Origin: Alteromonas portus
GTDB lineage: Bacteria > Pseudomonadota > Gammaproteobacteria > Enterobacterales > Alteromonadaceae
Direction of reading: 5' to 3'
NCBI RefSeq assembly: GCF_005117025.1
Contig: NZ_SWCO01000002.1
Span: 434,001 to 498,000, forward strand
Length of the DNA: 64,000 nucleotides
The notes below the pieces were generated by a model. That model searched no databases. It was not told the origin of the DNA and was given only the letters and a program-made list of their open reading frames with translations. The first letter of the stretch is position 1; the number at the start of each line of letters is the position of its first letter. The translations under genes and the position numbers were made by a program. Of this stretch, positions 8,495 through 18,449 are shown one piece after another.

Positions 8495-10471
8495 ATGACA
8501 TTAGAAGAACAAAAAGCAATACAGCAGTTAAAACAGGGGCTGATGCAGTCACAGCATCAAGTTGTCATTTCTGGGTGTAATGACATACTGCGACGCGCTA
8601 GAGATCATGTGGACTTAAGTCAGAATGCCCTCAAAGAAGTGCTTTATTTGAAAGCGGTGGCTTATCGCCTGATGGGGAATGTTAACAGCGCCATCGACAC
8701 GTTAAATGAACTTATTGTTTACTTTCCTAATTATGCCCGCGCTTTTCAAGAATTGGGTTATTGTTACCTGGCTTCTGACCAAAAAAAGGCTGCGCACAGC
8801 TTTTACCAGGCCACGCGCTTTAACCCTGCGTTATTAACAGCATGGCTTCAGCTTGAAAAAGTGTACAAGGCAGACGGGCAATCACAAGCGCTAGCCCTTT
8901 GTCAGCAGCAAATTGCATTTCTTACCTCTTTGCCAAAGCCCTTACTAGGCGCTACAGATTTAATGCACGAAGGGCAATTACATAAAGCTGAACAAGTGTG
9001 TCGACAATTTCTTGCTAGTCATGAGCATCACCCCGAAGCAATGATGTTGCTTGCGGAAATCGGTATTCAATTAAAAGTGTATAGCGACGCTGAATTTTTG
9101 TTGGAAAGCTGTGTAACGCTTTACCCAGAAAACGACAGAGCAGCCGCTGCCTATCAGAATCTACTGTCTAAACTGGGAAAGTTTCCTGATGCCGCGGCCG
9201 TTGCGAAAAAACGCCTGGAATATGCGCCAGATAACTTTACCGTTAAAGTGGGCTTAGCTCATGCGCTGGTTGGAGTTGGTGAATTAGACGAGGCAATTAA
9301 CGTTTATAAAAGTTTACTAAGTGAGAACGAAGATAGGCCCGCCGTATGGGTCGCGTTAGGGCATGCGCTTAAAGCGAGGGGTGATATTGACGAGGCAATA
9401 CAGGCATATGAAACAGCCATTGTATATGCTAATGATTTTGGTGATGCATACTGGAGCTTAGCCAATACAAAAACCTACCGGTTTAGCGATGAACTACTTA
9501 CAAAAATGGTCTCGCTAGTCGATGCAGAAGCAACAAAATTAGATGATGAAATTCATATTTGTTTTGCATTAGGGAAGGGGTTTGAAGACAGTGCTAATGC
9601 CACTCGGTCGTTTGCGTACTATGAGCGTGGAAACAGGCTTAAAAAGCGCACGCTACAGTTTGATATTGCCAAAACAGAAAAAGCATTACAGGCGCAACAA
9701 CAAGCTTTTACAAAAGAAAGTTTCGACAAAACTAAAGGTTGCCAGGCTCCCGATCCTATTTTTATTGTTGGCCTTCCACGCGCTGGTTCAACACTCCTTG
9801 AGCAAATATTAGCGTCACACTCTCAAGTTGACGGTACCATGGAGTTACACGATATATTAGGAATAGCGTCATCTCTCAGCCATCAGTCTACGCCTTATCC
9901 ATTAAATGTGTCGGCACTACAAGAAGACACCCTAACTAAGCTAGGTGAGCAATATCTGCGTCAGACTAGAGCCTATCGGCAAGGCGCCCCTTTCTTCATC
10001 GATAAAATGCCTAATAACTTTATTCACATAGGGCTTATTAAAAAGATATTGCCTAACGCTAAGATTATTGATGCACGAAGAAACCCCATGGACTGCTGTT
10101 TTAGCGGCTTTAAACAACTCTTTGGCGAAGGGCAGGAATTTAGCTATTCCCTTGATGACATTGGACGTTACTACAATGCGTATGAAAAGCTAATGGCACA
10201 CTGGCATAACGTGTTACCTGATGACATCTTAACCGTGCAGCACGAAGAGGTTTTAGATGATTTAGAAGGGCAGGTTAAGCGTATCTTGGCCTTTTGCGGT
10301 TTAGCGTATGAAGAAGCCTGCCTAGCGTTTCATCAAACCAAACGAATAATTAAAACGCCAAGTTCAGAACAAGTGCGTCAGCCTATCTATAAAACGGGGA
10401 TGGGGCAGTGGAAGCCATTTGAATCTAACTTAGAAGAACTCAAGAATGCGCTCTGTGAAAAGAAGCGCTAG
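8495..10471 (+). CDS. TPR-repeat sulfotransferase family protein
   Basis: A 658-residue two-part protein. The first 380 or so residues are helical tetratricopeptide repeats (for example AFQELGYCYLASDQKKAAHS and VWVALGHALKARGDIDEAIQ). The C-terminal part is a PAPS-dependent sulfotransferase domain with the 5'-phosphosulfate loop IVGLPRAGSTLLEQIL near residues 423-438 and the 3'-phosphate segment DARRNPMDCCFS near 526-537. Related TPR-sulfotransferases resemble protein-tyrosine sulfotransferases, but acceptors are mostly unknown. I choose ATG 8495 over an in-frame TTG at 8477, since an AGG lies 8-9 bases before the ATG. There is no signal peptide, so it is presumably cytoplasmic. It is near the TonB receptor but separated by a terminator. 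Confidence 0.88.
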   Translation: MTLEEQKAIQQLKQGLMQSQHQVVISGCNDILRRARDHVDLSQNALKEVLYLKAVAYRLMGNVNSAIDTLNELIVYFPNYARAFQELGYCYLASDQKKAAHSFYQATRFNPALLTAWLQLEKVYKADGQSQALALCQQQIAFLTSLPKPLLGATDLMHEGQLHKAEQVCRQFLASHEHHPEAMMLLAEIGIQLKVYSDAEFLLESCVTLYPENDRAAAAYQNLLSKLGKFPDAAAVAKKRLEYAPDNFTVKVGLAHALVGVGELDEAINVYKSLLSENEDRPAVWVALGHALKARGDIDEAIQAYETAIVYANDFGDAYWSLANTKTYRFSDELLTKMVSLVDAEATKLDDEIHICFALGKGFEDSANATRSFAYYERGNRLKKRTLQFDIAKTEKALQAQQQAFTKESFDKTKGCQAPDPIFIVGLPRAGSTLLEQILASHSQVDGTMELHDILGIASSLSHQSTPYPLNVSALQEDTLTKLGEQYLRQTRAYRQGAPFFIDKMPNNFIHIGLIKKILPNAKIIDARRNPMDCCFSGFKQLFGEGQEFSYSLDDIGRYYNAYEKLMAHWHNVLPDDILTVQHEEVLDDLEGQVKRILAFCGLAYEEACLAFHQTKRIIKTPSSEQVRQPIYKTGMGQWKPFESNLEELKNALCEKKR

Positions 10472-10565
10472 ACATACATGATCAAACTACTCTATTTCGG
10501 TGGCTAGTCGAAGGTGCACTTAAAAGGTAGTGCTAAGAAAGCGTGATTGCGTGGTTTAATTAAGC

Positions 10566-10598
10566 GGGAGACTGCATTACGCCGTTTCCCGCGTTTAA
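10566..10598 (+). terminator. Weak hairpin after the sulfotransferase gene
   Basis: GCGGGA pairs with TCCCGC across about 18 bases, with a short T run (GTTT) after it. It is a plausible but weak terminator for the plus-strand gene. Confidence 0.35.
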
Positions 10599-10642
10599 AG
10601 GCCTACACTGTAAGCTGTTGCCGTTAATTAAATATAGGGGGC

Positions 10643-11107
10643 TTAAGGCTGATAAGGCAATGAAGATTGGTGAAGAACAATTCTAATTTTACCGTCTTCA
10701 CATTGTTTGAAAACAAAGCTCTTGTTTACAAAAATATGGCTGTCGTCGTCACCAATAAAGTGCACATTACACTGAACAATGGCCAAATCCCCGTGAAGAA
10801 TGAAATCTTCTTTGCTGTACCAAACCTTCACCCAAGGCTTCAGCTTAAAACCATTATCGTTCGGGTAGTCACTGTTGCCACCTATAAAGTACGACAACGC
10901 GCCTTCTTTAGTAGGGCGAAATGTTTGAGCACCAAACGTTAAGGTAGGCTTAAACAGTACCTTGCCGTTATCGTAATCGTAGTTTTCAGATAAAACGTTT
11001 GATGCAAAAGCTTCTACATCGCCACCTTCTGCGTGTACTTTTCCTACTGCAACAACATTGTCACACCACGTTTGAAGGGCATTGTGTACCATCTCTTGTG
11101 TAAACAT
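10643..11107 (-). CDS. NTF2/SnoaL-like small protein, function unknown
   Basis: A 154-residue soluble protein whose pattern (N-terminal helices, then alternating strands with VKVWYSKEDFILHGDLAIVQCNV in the middle and KIRIVLHQSSLPY at the end) looks like the NTF2/SnoaL cone fold. Close relatives often carry an unrelated phosphoribosyl-AMP cyclohydrolase label in databases, but none of that enzyme's metal-binding cysteine motifs is present. The penultimate HQSSLPY is typical of NTF2-like proteins related to calcium/calmodulin kinase association domains. It is monocistronic. No substrate can be proposed from sequence. Confidence 0.65.
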   Translation of the reverse strand: MFTQEMVHNALQTWCDNVVAVGKVHAEGGDVEAFASNVLSENYDYDNGKVLFKPTLTFGAQTFRPTKEGALSYFIGGNSDYPNDNGFKLKPWVKVWYSKEDFILHGDLAIVQCNVHFIGDDDSHIFVNKSFVFKQCEDGKIRIVLHQSSLPYQP

Positions 11108-11289
11108 GACGCTAACTCCTTAAATGAATGGTTATGTTATACTATATCAATCAAATTTAACGATACCGCTAAACTAGTGAAATGTAACTGATTATCCGTG
11201 ATAGCCAATTACTATCAGTTGAGAGGCAAGATGTATGCGACAACGCGGTGACTAAGGATACGCTTGTTGTATAGTCTTGTGTAAAACAA

Positions 11290-11318
11290 GCGGTGAGGCG
11301 AACAATGCGCCTCACTGG
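11290..11318 (-). terminator. Hairpin downstream of ppsR
   Basis: An eight-base-pair stem GTGAGGCG/CGCCTCAC (11293-11300 with 11308-11315) and a 7-base loop, 15 bases beyond the ppsR stop. The minus-strand T run is weak (GTTTT), so termination is likely but not certain. Confidence 0.6.
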
Positions 11319-11330
11319 AAAACATTATGT

Positions 11331-12143
11331 TTAATATTTGCGACGTTTCAGCCCGGTCTCAGCCAAAATCTTTGCAGAAATTTCTTCAATTGAATATTTG
11401 GTGCTGTTCAAAAACGGTATCTTTTCCTTTCTATACAAGTTCTCTACTTCACGAAGTTCCATTCTGCATTGTGGTAGCGATGCGTATTTACTATTCGCAC
11501 GGCGCTCTGAACGTATCTGGTGAAGTCTATCCGCTGCAATCGTTAGCCCGAAGAGTTTGTTCTTAAATCGTCTTAGCGCAGGCGGAAGCTTTAGCATGTC
11601 GCCCATGTCTTCCTCGGTAAAAGGGTAGTTTGCTGCTTTTATTCCGTATTGAAGTGCCAGATACAGACTTGTGGGGGTTTTTCCTGAGCGTGAAACACCG
11701 GTAAGAATAATGTCTGCTTCGTCGTAGTCTTTCAAATTGGAACCATCGTCGTTAGCCAAGGCGTAGTTTACCGCCTCAATTCTGATGTCGTAGGTCGTTT
11801 CGTGAATACTGTGTGTGCGATGTTTTTCAGGTTTTGAAGGAACCCCCAACACTTTTTCCAGCGGCGCGACGAATTGATCGAGAAAATTATAATTTATACC
11901 CACTGATTTAGAGATTATCTTGCGAATATCTACATTCACAATTGTATAAAAAACGAGCGGCCTTTCTCCGGTGTCTTGAAAACTTTCAGAAATTTGCTGT
12001 AAAACTTTGTGAGCTTGTTCCTCAGTTTCAACGAAAGGAATGGTGTTGTGATTGAAAGAAATGGGGAACAGGGAAAGCAGGGCGTGGCCAAAGACCTCTG
12101 CAGTGATGGCTGTACCATCTGAAATATAAAAAGCTGTGCGCAC
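11331..12143 (-). CDS. ppsR: PEP synthase regulatory protein (bifunctional kinase/pyrophosphorylase, DUF299)
   Basis: PpsR switches phosphoenolpyruvate synthase off by ADP-dependent threonine phosphorylation and on again by Pi-dependent dephosphorylation. The 270-residue protein opens with the family's [12 protein letters not shown] and has the P-loop GVSRSGKT at about residues 149-156, followed by TPTSLYLA. Start is GTG 12143, with AAGGA six bases before it. It is divergent from its target ppsA across a 272-base shared promoter region, the same arrangement as in E. coli, so target assignment is secure. Confidence 0.96.
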   Translation of the reverse strand: MRTAFYISDGTAITAEVFGHALLSLFPISFNHNTIPFVETEEQAHKVLQQISESFQDTGERPLVFYTIVNVDIRKIISKSVGINYNFLDQFVAPLEKVLGVPSKPEKHRTHSIHETTYDIRIEAVNYALANDDGSNLKDYDEADIILTGVSRSGKTPTSLYLALQYGIKAANYPFTEEDMGDMLKLPPALRRFKNKLFGLTIAADRLHQIRSERRANSKYASLPQCRMELREVENLYRKEKIPFLNSTKYSIEEISAKILAETGLKRRKY

Positions 12144-12415
12144 AACATATCCTTAACATTGGTGTAATTTAATTACAAAAGTAATAAAGGGTTTACATTC
12201 TGAATTTCCCCATTCTAAGATGATTTCGTCGAAAAGCTACACGGTTCTTGTGAATGATGGCAAATAACAATAGGTTTGCTGTCAAACGTAATGGACAGCA
12301 TTAACATTGGTTTTCACCACATTTCGACAACGATTTGATGAGTTTCAGGTGACAAAAAGCACAAACCTGAAATTAACCTCATACCCTACACATAAAAAAG
12401 CTGGAGGCTTGGGCT
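12144..12415. promoter_or_regulatory. Shared ppsR/ppsA divergent promoter region
   Basis: A 272-base gap between the divergent genes. I see AT-rich stretches compatible with promoters in both directions and CTGGAGG (12401-12407) as the ppsA ribosome site. No clear regulator-binding palindrome stands out. Confidence 0.45.
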
Positions 12416-14788
12416 GTGCAAGAATACGTACTTTGGTATCAAGAACTGGGCATGCATGATGTGGGTCGCGTAGGCGGCAAAAATGCATCATTAGGCGAGA
12501 TGATTTCAAACCTGGCGAACGCCGGTGTGCAGGTGCCGGGAGGTTTTGCTACCACCGCCGAGGCATTTAATGAGTTTCTAGAGCAAAGTGGCCTAGAAGC
12601 GCGCATTCACGAAGTCTTAGACTCGTTAGACGTAGATGATGTAAATGCGCTTACCGAAGCAGGTAAGAACATTCGCCAGTGGATCATCGACACGCCTTTC
12701 CAAGGCAAATTAGAAGAAGAAATTAAAACCGCATTCGTCACGCTACAGGGCGATGCAGGTGAAGAAGCGTCATTTGCAGTGCGTTCGTCAGCAACTGCTG
12801 AAGACATGCCTGATGCGTCTTTCGCAGGTCAACAAGAGACTTTCCTAAACGTTAAAGGCTATGAAGCCGTGCTTGTGGCAATTAAGCACGTGTTCGCATC
12901 GCTATTTAACGACCGCGCTATTTCTTATCGCGTTCACCAAGGTTACGACCATAAAGGTGTGGCGCTATCTGCTGGTATTCAGCGCATGGTGCGCAGTGAT
13001 ATCGCTTCATCAGGCGTTATGTTTACTATCGATACAGAGTCTGGTTTTGAAGATGTTGTATTTATCACCAGTTCATTTGGTTTAGGCGAAATGGTTGTGC
13101 AGGGCGCGGTTAACCCTGATGAATTCTACGTTCACAAGCCAACACTTGATAAAGGCCTACCTGCTATTGTTCGTCGTAACCTTGGTAGTAAGCTAACCAA
13201 GATGGTGTATTCAGATGATGAAGCACACGGCAAACAAGTATCTATTGTTGATATTGATGCCGCTGACAGCAAAACCTTCTCGTTGACTGATGACGAAGTG
13301 ATGGAACTTGCTAAACAAGCGCAGATCATTGAAAAGCACTATAAGCGTCCTATGGACATTGAATGGGCCAAAGATGGCGCAGATGGCAAGCTTTACATCG
13401 TACAGGCTCGCCCTGAAACGGTACGCAGCCGTGAAGACTCACAAAGCATTGAGCGCTTCCAGTTAAAAGGGCAAAGCAACATTGTTTGTGAAGGCCGTGC
13501 AATTGGTCACAAAATTGGTGCTGGTGTAGCCAAAGTACTTGATTCGATTGAAGAGATGGACAAAATCCAGGCGGGTGATGTTCTTGTAACTGACATGACA
13601 GACCCTGATTGGGAGCCTATCATGAAAAAGGCGTCTGCCATTGTTACCAACCGTGGTGGCCGTACTTGTCACGCGGCAATCATTGCTCGTGAGTTAGGTA
13701 TTCCAGCGGTTGTGGGTTGTGGTAACGCGACTGACAGTATCAAGAACGGCGACAAAATCACTGTGTCTTGTGCTGAAGGTGACACCGGTTTTATCTACGG
13801 TGACGAACTAGAGTTCGACGTAGTAACCTCACGCATTGACGCAATGCCTGACCTACCGCTGAAAGTCATGATGAACGTGGGTAACCCAGACCGCGCATTT
13901 GATTTTGCTCGCTTGCCAAACGCGGGTGTTGGTCTTGCTCGCCTTGAGTTTATTATCAACCGCATGATTGGTGTGCACCCTAAAGCACTACTTAATTTCG
14001 ACAGCCAGCCTGAAGAGTTGAAAGAAGAAATTAGCGATATGATTGCAGGCTACGAGTCGCCTACGGAATACTACATCGAGAAATTGGTGGAAGGTATCTC
14101 AACCATTGGCGCAGCTTTCTCGCCAGAGAAAGTTATTGTTCGTATGTCAGATTTTAAATCGAACGAATACTTCAACTTAGTGGGCGGTTATCAATACGAG
14201 CCAGACGAAGAAAACCCAATGTTGGGTTTCCGTGGCGCAAGCCGCTACATCTCTGAAGATTTTCGCGATTGTTTTGCCCTTGAATGTGAAGCCATTAAGC
14301 GCGTTCGCAACAAAATGGGCTTAACCAATGTTGAGATCATGATCCCGTTTGTTCGTACGTTAGATGAAGGTCGTCAAGTTATTGAGCTTCTTGAAGAGCA
14401 GGGGCTTAAGAAGGGCGAAAATGGCCTTCGCGTAATCATGATGTGTGAACTGCCATCAAATGCATTACTTGCAGATAAGTTCTTGGATATCTTTGATGGT
14501 TTCTCAATCGGCTCTAACGATTTAACGCAGCTTACGCTGGGACTAGACCGAGACAGTGGTCTTATTGCTCACTTATTTGACGAGCGTGACGAAGCGGTGA
14601 AAGCGTTATTATCTATGGCAATTCAGGCAGCGAAGAAACGCGGTAAATACGTGGGCATTTGTGGTCAAGGCCCATCAGACCATGAAGACTTTGCCGCATG
14701 GCTTGTAGAAGAAGGTATTGACTCAGTTTCACTTAACCCTGATACCGTGGTCGAAACCTGGCTTTACCTTGCTGAAAAGCACGGCTAA
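12416..14788 (+). CDS. ppsA: Phosphoenolpyruvate synthase
   Basis: Converts pyruvate, ATP and water to PEP, AMP and phosphate, the entry step of gluconeogenesis from three-carbon substrates. The 790 residues hold an N-terminal ATP-grasp domain ([11 protein letters not shown] near residue 20; [20 protein letters not shown] near 122-141), the central swivelling domain with phosphohistidine H419 in [15 protein letters not shown], and the C-terminal PEP/pyruvate TIM barrel ([37 protein letters not shown]). Start is GTG 12416, with CTGGAGG eight bases upstream. Its activity is presumably controlled by the divergent ppsR. A strong terminator follows. Confidence 0.98.
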   Translation: MQEYVLWYQELGMHDVGRVGGKNASLGEMISNLANAGVQVPGGFATTAEAFNEFLEQSGLEARIHEVLDSLDVDDVNALTEAGKNIRQWIIDTPFQGKLEEEIKTAFVTLQGDAGEEASFAVRSSATAEDMPDASFAGQQETFLNVKGYEAVLVAIKHVFASLFNDRAISYRVHQGYDHKGVALSAGIQRMVRSDIASSGVMFTIDTESGFEDVVFITSSFGLGEMVVQGAVNPDEFYVHKPTLDKGLPAIVRRNLGSKLTKMVYSDDEAHGKQVSIVDIDAADSKTFSLTDDEVMELAKQAQIIEKHYKRPMDIEWAKDGADGKLYIVQARPETVRSREDSQSIERFQLKGQSNIVCEGRAIGHKIGAGVAKVLDSIEEMDKIQAGDVLVTDMTDPDWEPIMKKASAIVTNRGGRTCHAAIIARELGIPAVVGCGNATDSIKNGDKITVSCAEGDTGFIYGDELEFDVVTSRIDAMPDLPLKVMMNVGNPDRAFDFARLPNAGVGLARLEFIINRMIGVHPKALLNFDSQPEELKEEISDMIAGYESPTEYYIEKLVEGISTIGAAFSPEKVIVRMSDFKSNEYFNLVGGYQYEPDEENPMLGFRGASRYISEDFRDCFALECEAIKRVRNKMGLTNVEIMIPFVRTLDEGRQVIELLEEQGLKKGENGLRVIMMCELPSNALLADKFLDIFDGFSIGSNDLTQLTLGLDRDSGLIAHLFDERDEAVKALLSMAIQAAKKRGKYVGICGQGPSDHEDFAAWLVEEGIDSVSLNPDTVVETWLYLAEKHG

Positions 14789-14886
14789 ACAAGCAGCCTG
14801 TATATTGAAGCTGTGTAGAAGTTGTTCTACCCAGCTTGATATCAGATAAGCGACTTTCACTAAGTCGAAGCATTCAAACTATTTGA

Positions 14887-14913
14887 GAAGAGACCCTAGG
14901 GTCTCTTTTTTTG
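14887..14913 (+). terminator. ppsA terminator
   Basis: Palindrome AGAGACCCTAGGGTCTCT (14889-14906) running into seven T. It is about 100 bases after the ppsA stop. The remaining gap to 15111 is AT-rich with no other feature I can support. Confidence 0.8.
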
Positions 14914-15111
14914 TTAGGTTAGTTAGTTTACAAAATGCCGCAGAGAAACAAATTTTCTTCTTAGTGACATTCTTTAAAAAAACGGTGGTTATTTAGCAAA
15001 AGTATGCGTTTTTGCGGGTTGATGACATGACTTTGTGTAATTAAAAATGTAATATTACAAAGTGACTTTCACAATAGATTTGTAATTGATAATTAACTTG
15101 GTTGAATTCTC

Positions 15112-15261
15112 ATGGCACATAACGACAGCGCAGTTTCAGTAAATACTTCCGAAGAAAACGTGATGCAATCAGGCTCTGTGGCAGAGCAGTTGGCAGAAGC
15201 GCAAAAAGAAATTAACGAACTTAAAATGCAATTAATGTGGATGGAACGCAATTACGAGTAG
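15112..15261 (+). CDS. Small coiled-coil protein (49 residues), hypothetical
   Basis: An ATG-initiated 49-residue frame ending at TAG 15261. The first 20 residues are polar; residues 22-49 (SVAEQLAEAQKEINELKMQL and then WMERNYE) have a regular heptad of hydrophobic residues, predicting a short coiled coil. The composition looks protein-like rather than random, and the gene sits alone between ppsA and the structured gap. The ribosome site is weak (TTGG). I do not recognise a named family. It could be a small adaptor or partner helix, but nothing in the sequence says for what. Confidence 0.5.
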   Translation: MAHNDSAVSVNTSEENVMQSGSVAEQLAEAQKEINELKMQLMWMERNYE

Positions 15262-15790
15262 CGCTTACCGAGTAAGCATTGCTAAGTATCATAAGACGAG
15301 CATCTGCTATTAAAACTGAAAGTGGGTTTTATTTTTTGTAAGTTTACATATCGACTTTCAGTTTGAGGTTTATAAAGTATTTCGCAATTATTACGGCGAA
15401 TGTTTGGCCCCGTTTGCTCGCGCTTTAGCTGTTAAGACTAAAAAACGTAAAAACAAGCCAATCTCTAGTGTTCAGCCGGTAAGACGTCTGAGCTAGAAGG
15501 CTAATTTGATTTAGCGTTAATGTAAGCCTGCTAGGTCCGCCTATACCAGTGATTTGCTGATAGGGGTAAATGGTGTTTCTCAAATTTAATAAAGAGAGGT
15601 CATGCTGGCCTCTTTTTTTATTTCCTAGTATCTGGTTTCCTTTCTTTCGTAATACCTTGGGTATTTGGAAAAGCCAAATAGTTTGTAATGGCTATTATGA
15701 GTTGGCTAAATTATGCCCAATCTAAGTGGTGTGCTATTGTATGTAAGGTGAATTTGGTAAAAGGTAAGAAGCAGGAGAAAGGAAGCGATT
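15262..15790. other. 529-base gap with structured elements
   Basis: No convincing protein frame. It contains an 11-base perfect inverted repeat (15313-15323 with 15354-15364) enclosing 30 AT-rich bases, a second imperfect stem (CCTAT..ATAGG around 15540-15563 with inner CAG/CTG), and then a canonical terminator at 15594-15617. The order of structure followed by terminator, with no ORF, is what a small RNA gene would look like. This is inference only. Confidence 0.4.
15594..15618 (+). terminator. Orphan plus-strand terminator
   Basis: AGAGG/CCTCT stem with a 9-base loop, followed by a long T run. No protein gene ends nearby; the closest is the 49-residue frame more than 330 bases upstream. 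Confidence 0.65.
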
Positions 15791-16012
15791 ATGGCTTATC
15801 AATTTAAGTTTTTTGCACAACCTGTTATCAGCAATATCAGAACGTTTTGTGAAGCCGCGCTAGTCGAATTTACGATTGGTTTGATATGTGCGGTATTTGC
15901 TTACGCAAGCTATGGTATTTTTATCCACCTTTTTATTGCATGTGTTGTTATATCGATAGCGTGTTTTTGTCTTAGTATCTACAACATTTACAGCCTCTTA
16001 TCTTATCCATAA
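15791..16012 (+). CDS. Small membrane protein (73 residues), hypothetical
   Basis: A 73-residue protein with one or two strongly hydrophobic segments: residues about 26-48 (FTIGLICAVFAYASYGIFI and on) and 49-65 (IACVVISIACFCLSIYNIY). The N-terminal 20 residues are mildly basic and amphipathic. AGGAGAAAGGAAG lies just upstream of the ATG, a strong ribosome site that argues for real translation. It is followed by a bidirectional terminator. I do not recognise the family; an inner-membrane location is inferred from hydrophobicity. Confidence 0.6.
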   Translation: MAYQFKFFAQPVISNIRTFCEAALVEFTIGLICAVFAYASYGIFIHLFIACVVISIACFCLSIYNIYSLLSYP

Positions 16013-16063
16013 ACCGCTTTTCTCACGTATTTATCGATACACAATGTAATGCAGTAAAAACGT

Positions 16064-16102
16064 ATAAAAAAGGGCAAACACTAATGTGTTTACCCTTTTT
16101 AT
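16064..16102. terminator. Bidirectional terminator between convergent genes
   Basis: AAAAAGGG-C-AAACAC, TAAT loop, GTGTTT-A-CCCTTTTT at about 16067-16100, flanked by A and T runs on both sides. It serves the plus-strand small membrane gene and the minus-strand iorB-like gene. Confidence 0.8.
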
Positions 16103-16187
16103 TAGGTTGAACTACCCTAGATAGCGATCTTATCTATCTTTCCACTATCTATTTAACAAGCGAGTAGGGCGAAACTAGCCAAGGGCA

Positions 16188-18449
16188 TTACGCTTTTAGC
16201 TGGTTACCAATAGGCAACTGTCGAATACGCTTACCGCACGCAGCAAATATGGCGTTACAAAGTGCCGGTGCAAATACCGGTGTTGCCGGTTCACCTACAC
16301 CTGCAGGTGGTGCATCGCTTTCAATAACCTCAACCTCTATGTCTAGCGGAGAATCGCTCATTCGAGGCACACGATAGTCGTGGAAGTTACTTTGCTGTAC
16401 TTTACCCTTATCGAAGGTAATTCCGTTACTTAGGGCTGTTGTCAGACCGAAGATAAGCCCGCCCTGAACTTGGTTCTTAACGGTGTCTGTGTTTACTACA
16501 GTACCAGCGTCAATTGCTGCCCATGACTTAACAATACGTAGATCGCCACTTTTCGAAACTTCAACTTCCACTACAGCGGCCACGTAGGTTAAGAAGCTTC
16601 GATGGGCAGCGATGCCCAAACCGCGCCCTTCGGGCATTTCTCGTCCCCATTTAGCCATAGACGCAGCTTTTTCGATAACATGTCTAAGTCGGCCTATGTC
16701 TAAAGGGTATTCTTCCTTATCTGCCCCATAATTATCGTATTCAGCACCTTGCTCAGTGACATCAAGGATCCGAGCAGGGCCTATGGTATCCAATAAATAG
16801 TCTTTTGGATCTCGATTCGCTTTATGGGCGGCCTCAGCTATAAAAGATTGTATGGCATAAGCATGGAATATATTAGAGACTGATCGCATCCATCCAACAC
16901 GAGCCATGGATTTTGCGTTTCCTACTTCTAGCTTCAAATTAGGGGTGTTGATTGGATTATCAGTAAACCCTAATCGCAATTCGAAGCCCATAGGTGTTGT
17001 GGCGCCTTCTTGAAACAGTGCCGCGATTGGAGAAAAAGCGGTTCTGTGAAGGTAAGCATCTATTGCACCCTTATCGTCTAGACTTGCTTCAACGTGTTGA
17101 GCGGATACTGCGTGGTAGAAGCCGTGTTGAATATCATCCTCTCGCGTCCACTGTACTCGTATAGGATGTCCGGTTTTCATTGAAAGGAAGGCCGCTTCAG
17201 CAGAAAAATCAGGTTTTGATTTTCGCCCAAAACCACCCCCAAGCATGGTGACGTTTACTTCAACATTCTCTTTAGGAATTCCTAACAGGGCTGAAATTGT
17301 TGCCATGTCTGCTTGCGGGTTTTGCGTTGCCGCCCACACTTTAATTGCACCATCTTTAAAGTGTGCTGTAGCGCATGGTGGCTCCATAGGCGCTTGAGCT
17401 AGATGAGGAATGTAATAATCGGCTATAAGCTTGTCTGAAGCTTGGGATAAAACCGTGGTCGCATCGCCTTTTTCTCGAACATGGGTTTGAGCAGAGTTTA
17501 CTGTTGAGATGAGTTCTGTTTTAAAAGTCTCGGAATTGTATTCACTATTTTCACCGTCATCCCATTCTACTTTTAAGGCCTTGCGTGCTTGCCATGCTGC
17601 CCAAGTGCTTTTTGCAATAACGGCAACACCGCCTTTGGGTTGAAATTGAAGTGCGCCACTTGGCACTGGCATTTCTACCACATCCACTACACCAGGCATT
17701 GCTTTAGCAGTTTTGCTATCAACGCTCTTTAACTTACCACCGACCACAGGTGGGCGCAGAACAACGGCAACTAAAGTGCCAGGAATTCTCACATCGGCAG
17801 CAAAAGTCGCTGAACCTGTTACTAAGTCTTGCAAGTCAATGTGCGCCATTCCGGTGTTAATGTAACGCCATTCTTCCTTACTTTTTAGCGTGATTTCTTC
17901 TGACGCAGGCGGTACGAAGTTTATTGCATCGGTAACAAGCTCTTTGTACGAAAGGGTTTTTCCAGAAGTGTGACTTACGACATGTTGGTTCGCCGTACAA
18001 GTATCGGCAGACACGCCCCAACGCTTAGCTGCAGCGTGCTGCATCATGTAGCGCACGCTGGCGCCCATTTCGCGAAGTCGCTGCATGTTGTAACGAATGC
18101 TTCGTGAACCGTCAGTATTTTGATCGCCGTATTTGGGATCACCTTTGCCCTGAATAACTATCACTTTATCCCAGGCGGCTTCCATTTCATCTGCAACAAT
18201 TTGTGCAATAGCGGTACGGATCTGCTGGCCCATTTCGCTTCGATGACAGGTAATTTCAACCATGCCATCTGGGCGTAACGCTACGAATAAATTAGCACGC
18301 TTGGCATTTTCAGCGGGTTTCGCCAAAACGCCAGCCATCGCACGTGGGGCACTGCCCATAAAATAGGTACCCAGTACAAGTGCACCCGCAGCAGCACTAG
18401 ATTTTAAGAAGCTACGACGATTCATGTCAAAATAGGTATTGTCTCTCAT
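16188..18449 (-). CDS. Molybdenum hydroxylase large subunit, IorB-like, Tat-exported
   Basis: The molybdopterin-binding subunit (753 residues) of a two-subunit xanthine oxidase-family hydroxylase of the isoquinoline 1-oxidoreductase/aldehyde dehydrogenase type. A twin-arginine signal, NRRSFLKSS, begins at residue 10 and is followed by a hydrophobic stretch ending near APRAMA, so the enzyme is probably exported folded to the periplasm. Molybdopterin-contact segments include GGGFGRKS and WMRSVSN; the likely catalytic glutamate lies in [13 protein letters not shown] near the C-terminus. Starts are possible at residue 1 (ATGA overlap with the Fe-S subunit) or at M9. Substrate is probably an aldehyde or N-heterocycle and is not determinable here. 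No cytochrome or XdhC-type maturation gene is adjacent. Confidence 0.88.
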   Translation of the reverse strand: MRDNTYFDMNRRSFLKSSAAAGALVLGTYFMGSAPRAMAGVLAKPAENAKRANLFVALRPDGMVEITCHRSEMGQQIRTAIAQIVADEMEAAWDKVIVIQGKGDPKYGDQNTDGSRSIRYNMQRLREMGASVRYMMQHAAAKRWGVSADTCTANQHVVSHTSGKTLSYKELVTDAINFVPPASEEITLKSKEEWRYINTGMAHIDLQDLVTGSATFAADVRIPGTLVAVVLRPPVVGGKLKSVDSKTAKAMPGVVDVVEMPVPSGALQFQPKGGVAVIAKSTWAAWQARKALKVEWDDGENSEYNSETFKTELISTVNSAQTHVREKGDATTVLSQASDKLIADYYIPHLAQAPMEPPCATAHFKDGAIKVWAATQNPQADMATISALLGIPKENVEVNVTMLGGGFGRKSKPDFSAEAAFLSMKTGHPIRVQWTREDDIQHGFYHAVSAQHVEASLDDKGAIDAYLHRTAFSPIAALFQEGATTPMGFELRLGFTDNPINTPNLKLEVGNAKSMARVGWMRSVSNIFHAYAIQSFIAEAAHKANRDPKDYLLDTIGPARILDVTEQGAEYDNYGADKEEYPLDIGRLRHVIEKAASMAKWGREMPEGRGLGIAAHRSFLTYVAAVVEVEVSKSGDLRIVKSWAAIDAGTVVNTDTVKNQVQGGLIFGLTTALSNGITFDKGKVQQSNFHDYRVPRMSDSPLDIEVEVIESDAPPAGVGEPATPVFAPALCNAIFAACGKRIRQLPIGNQLKA

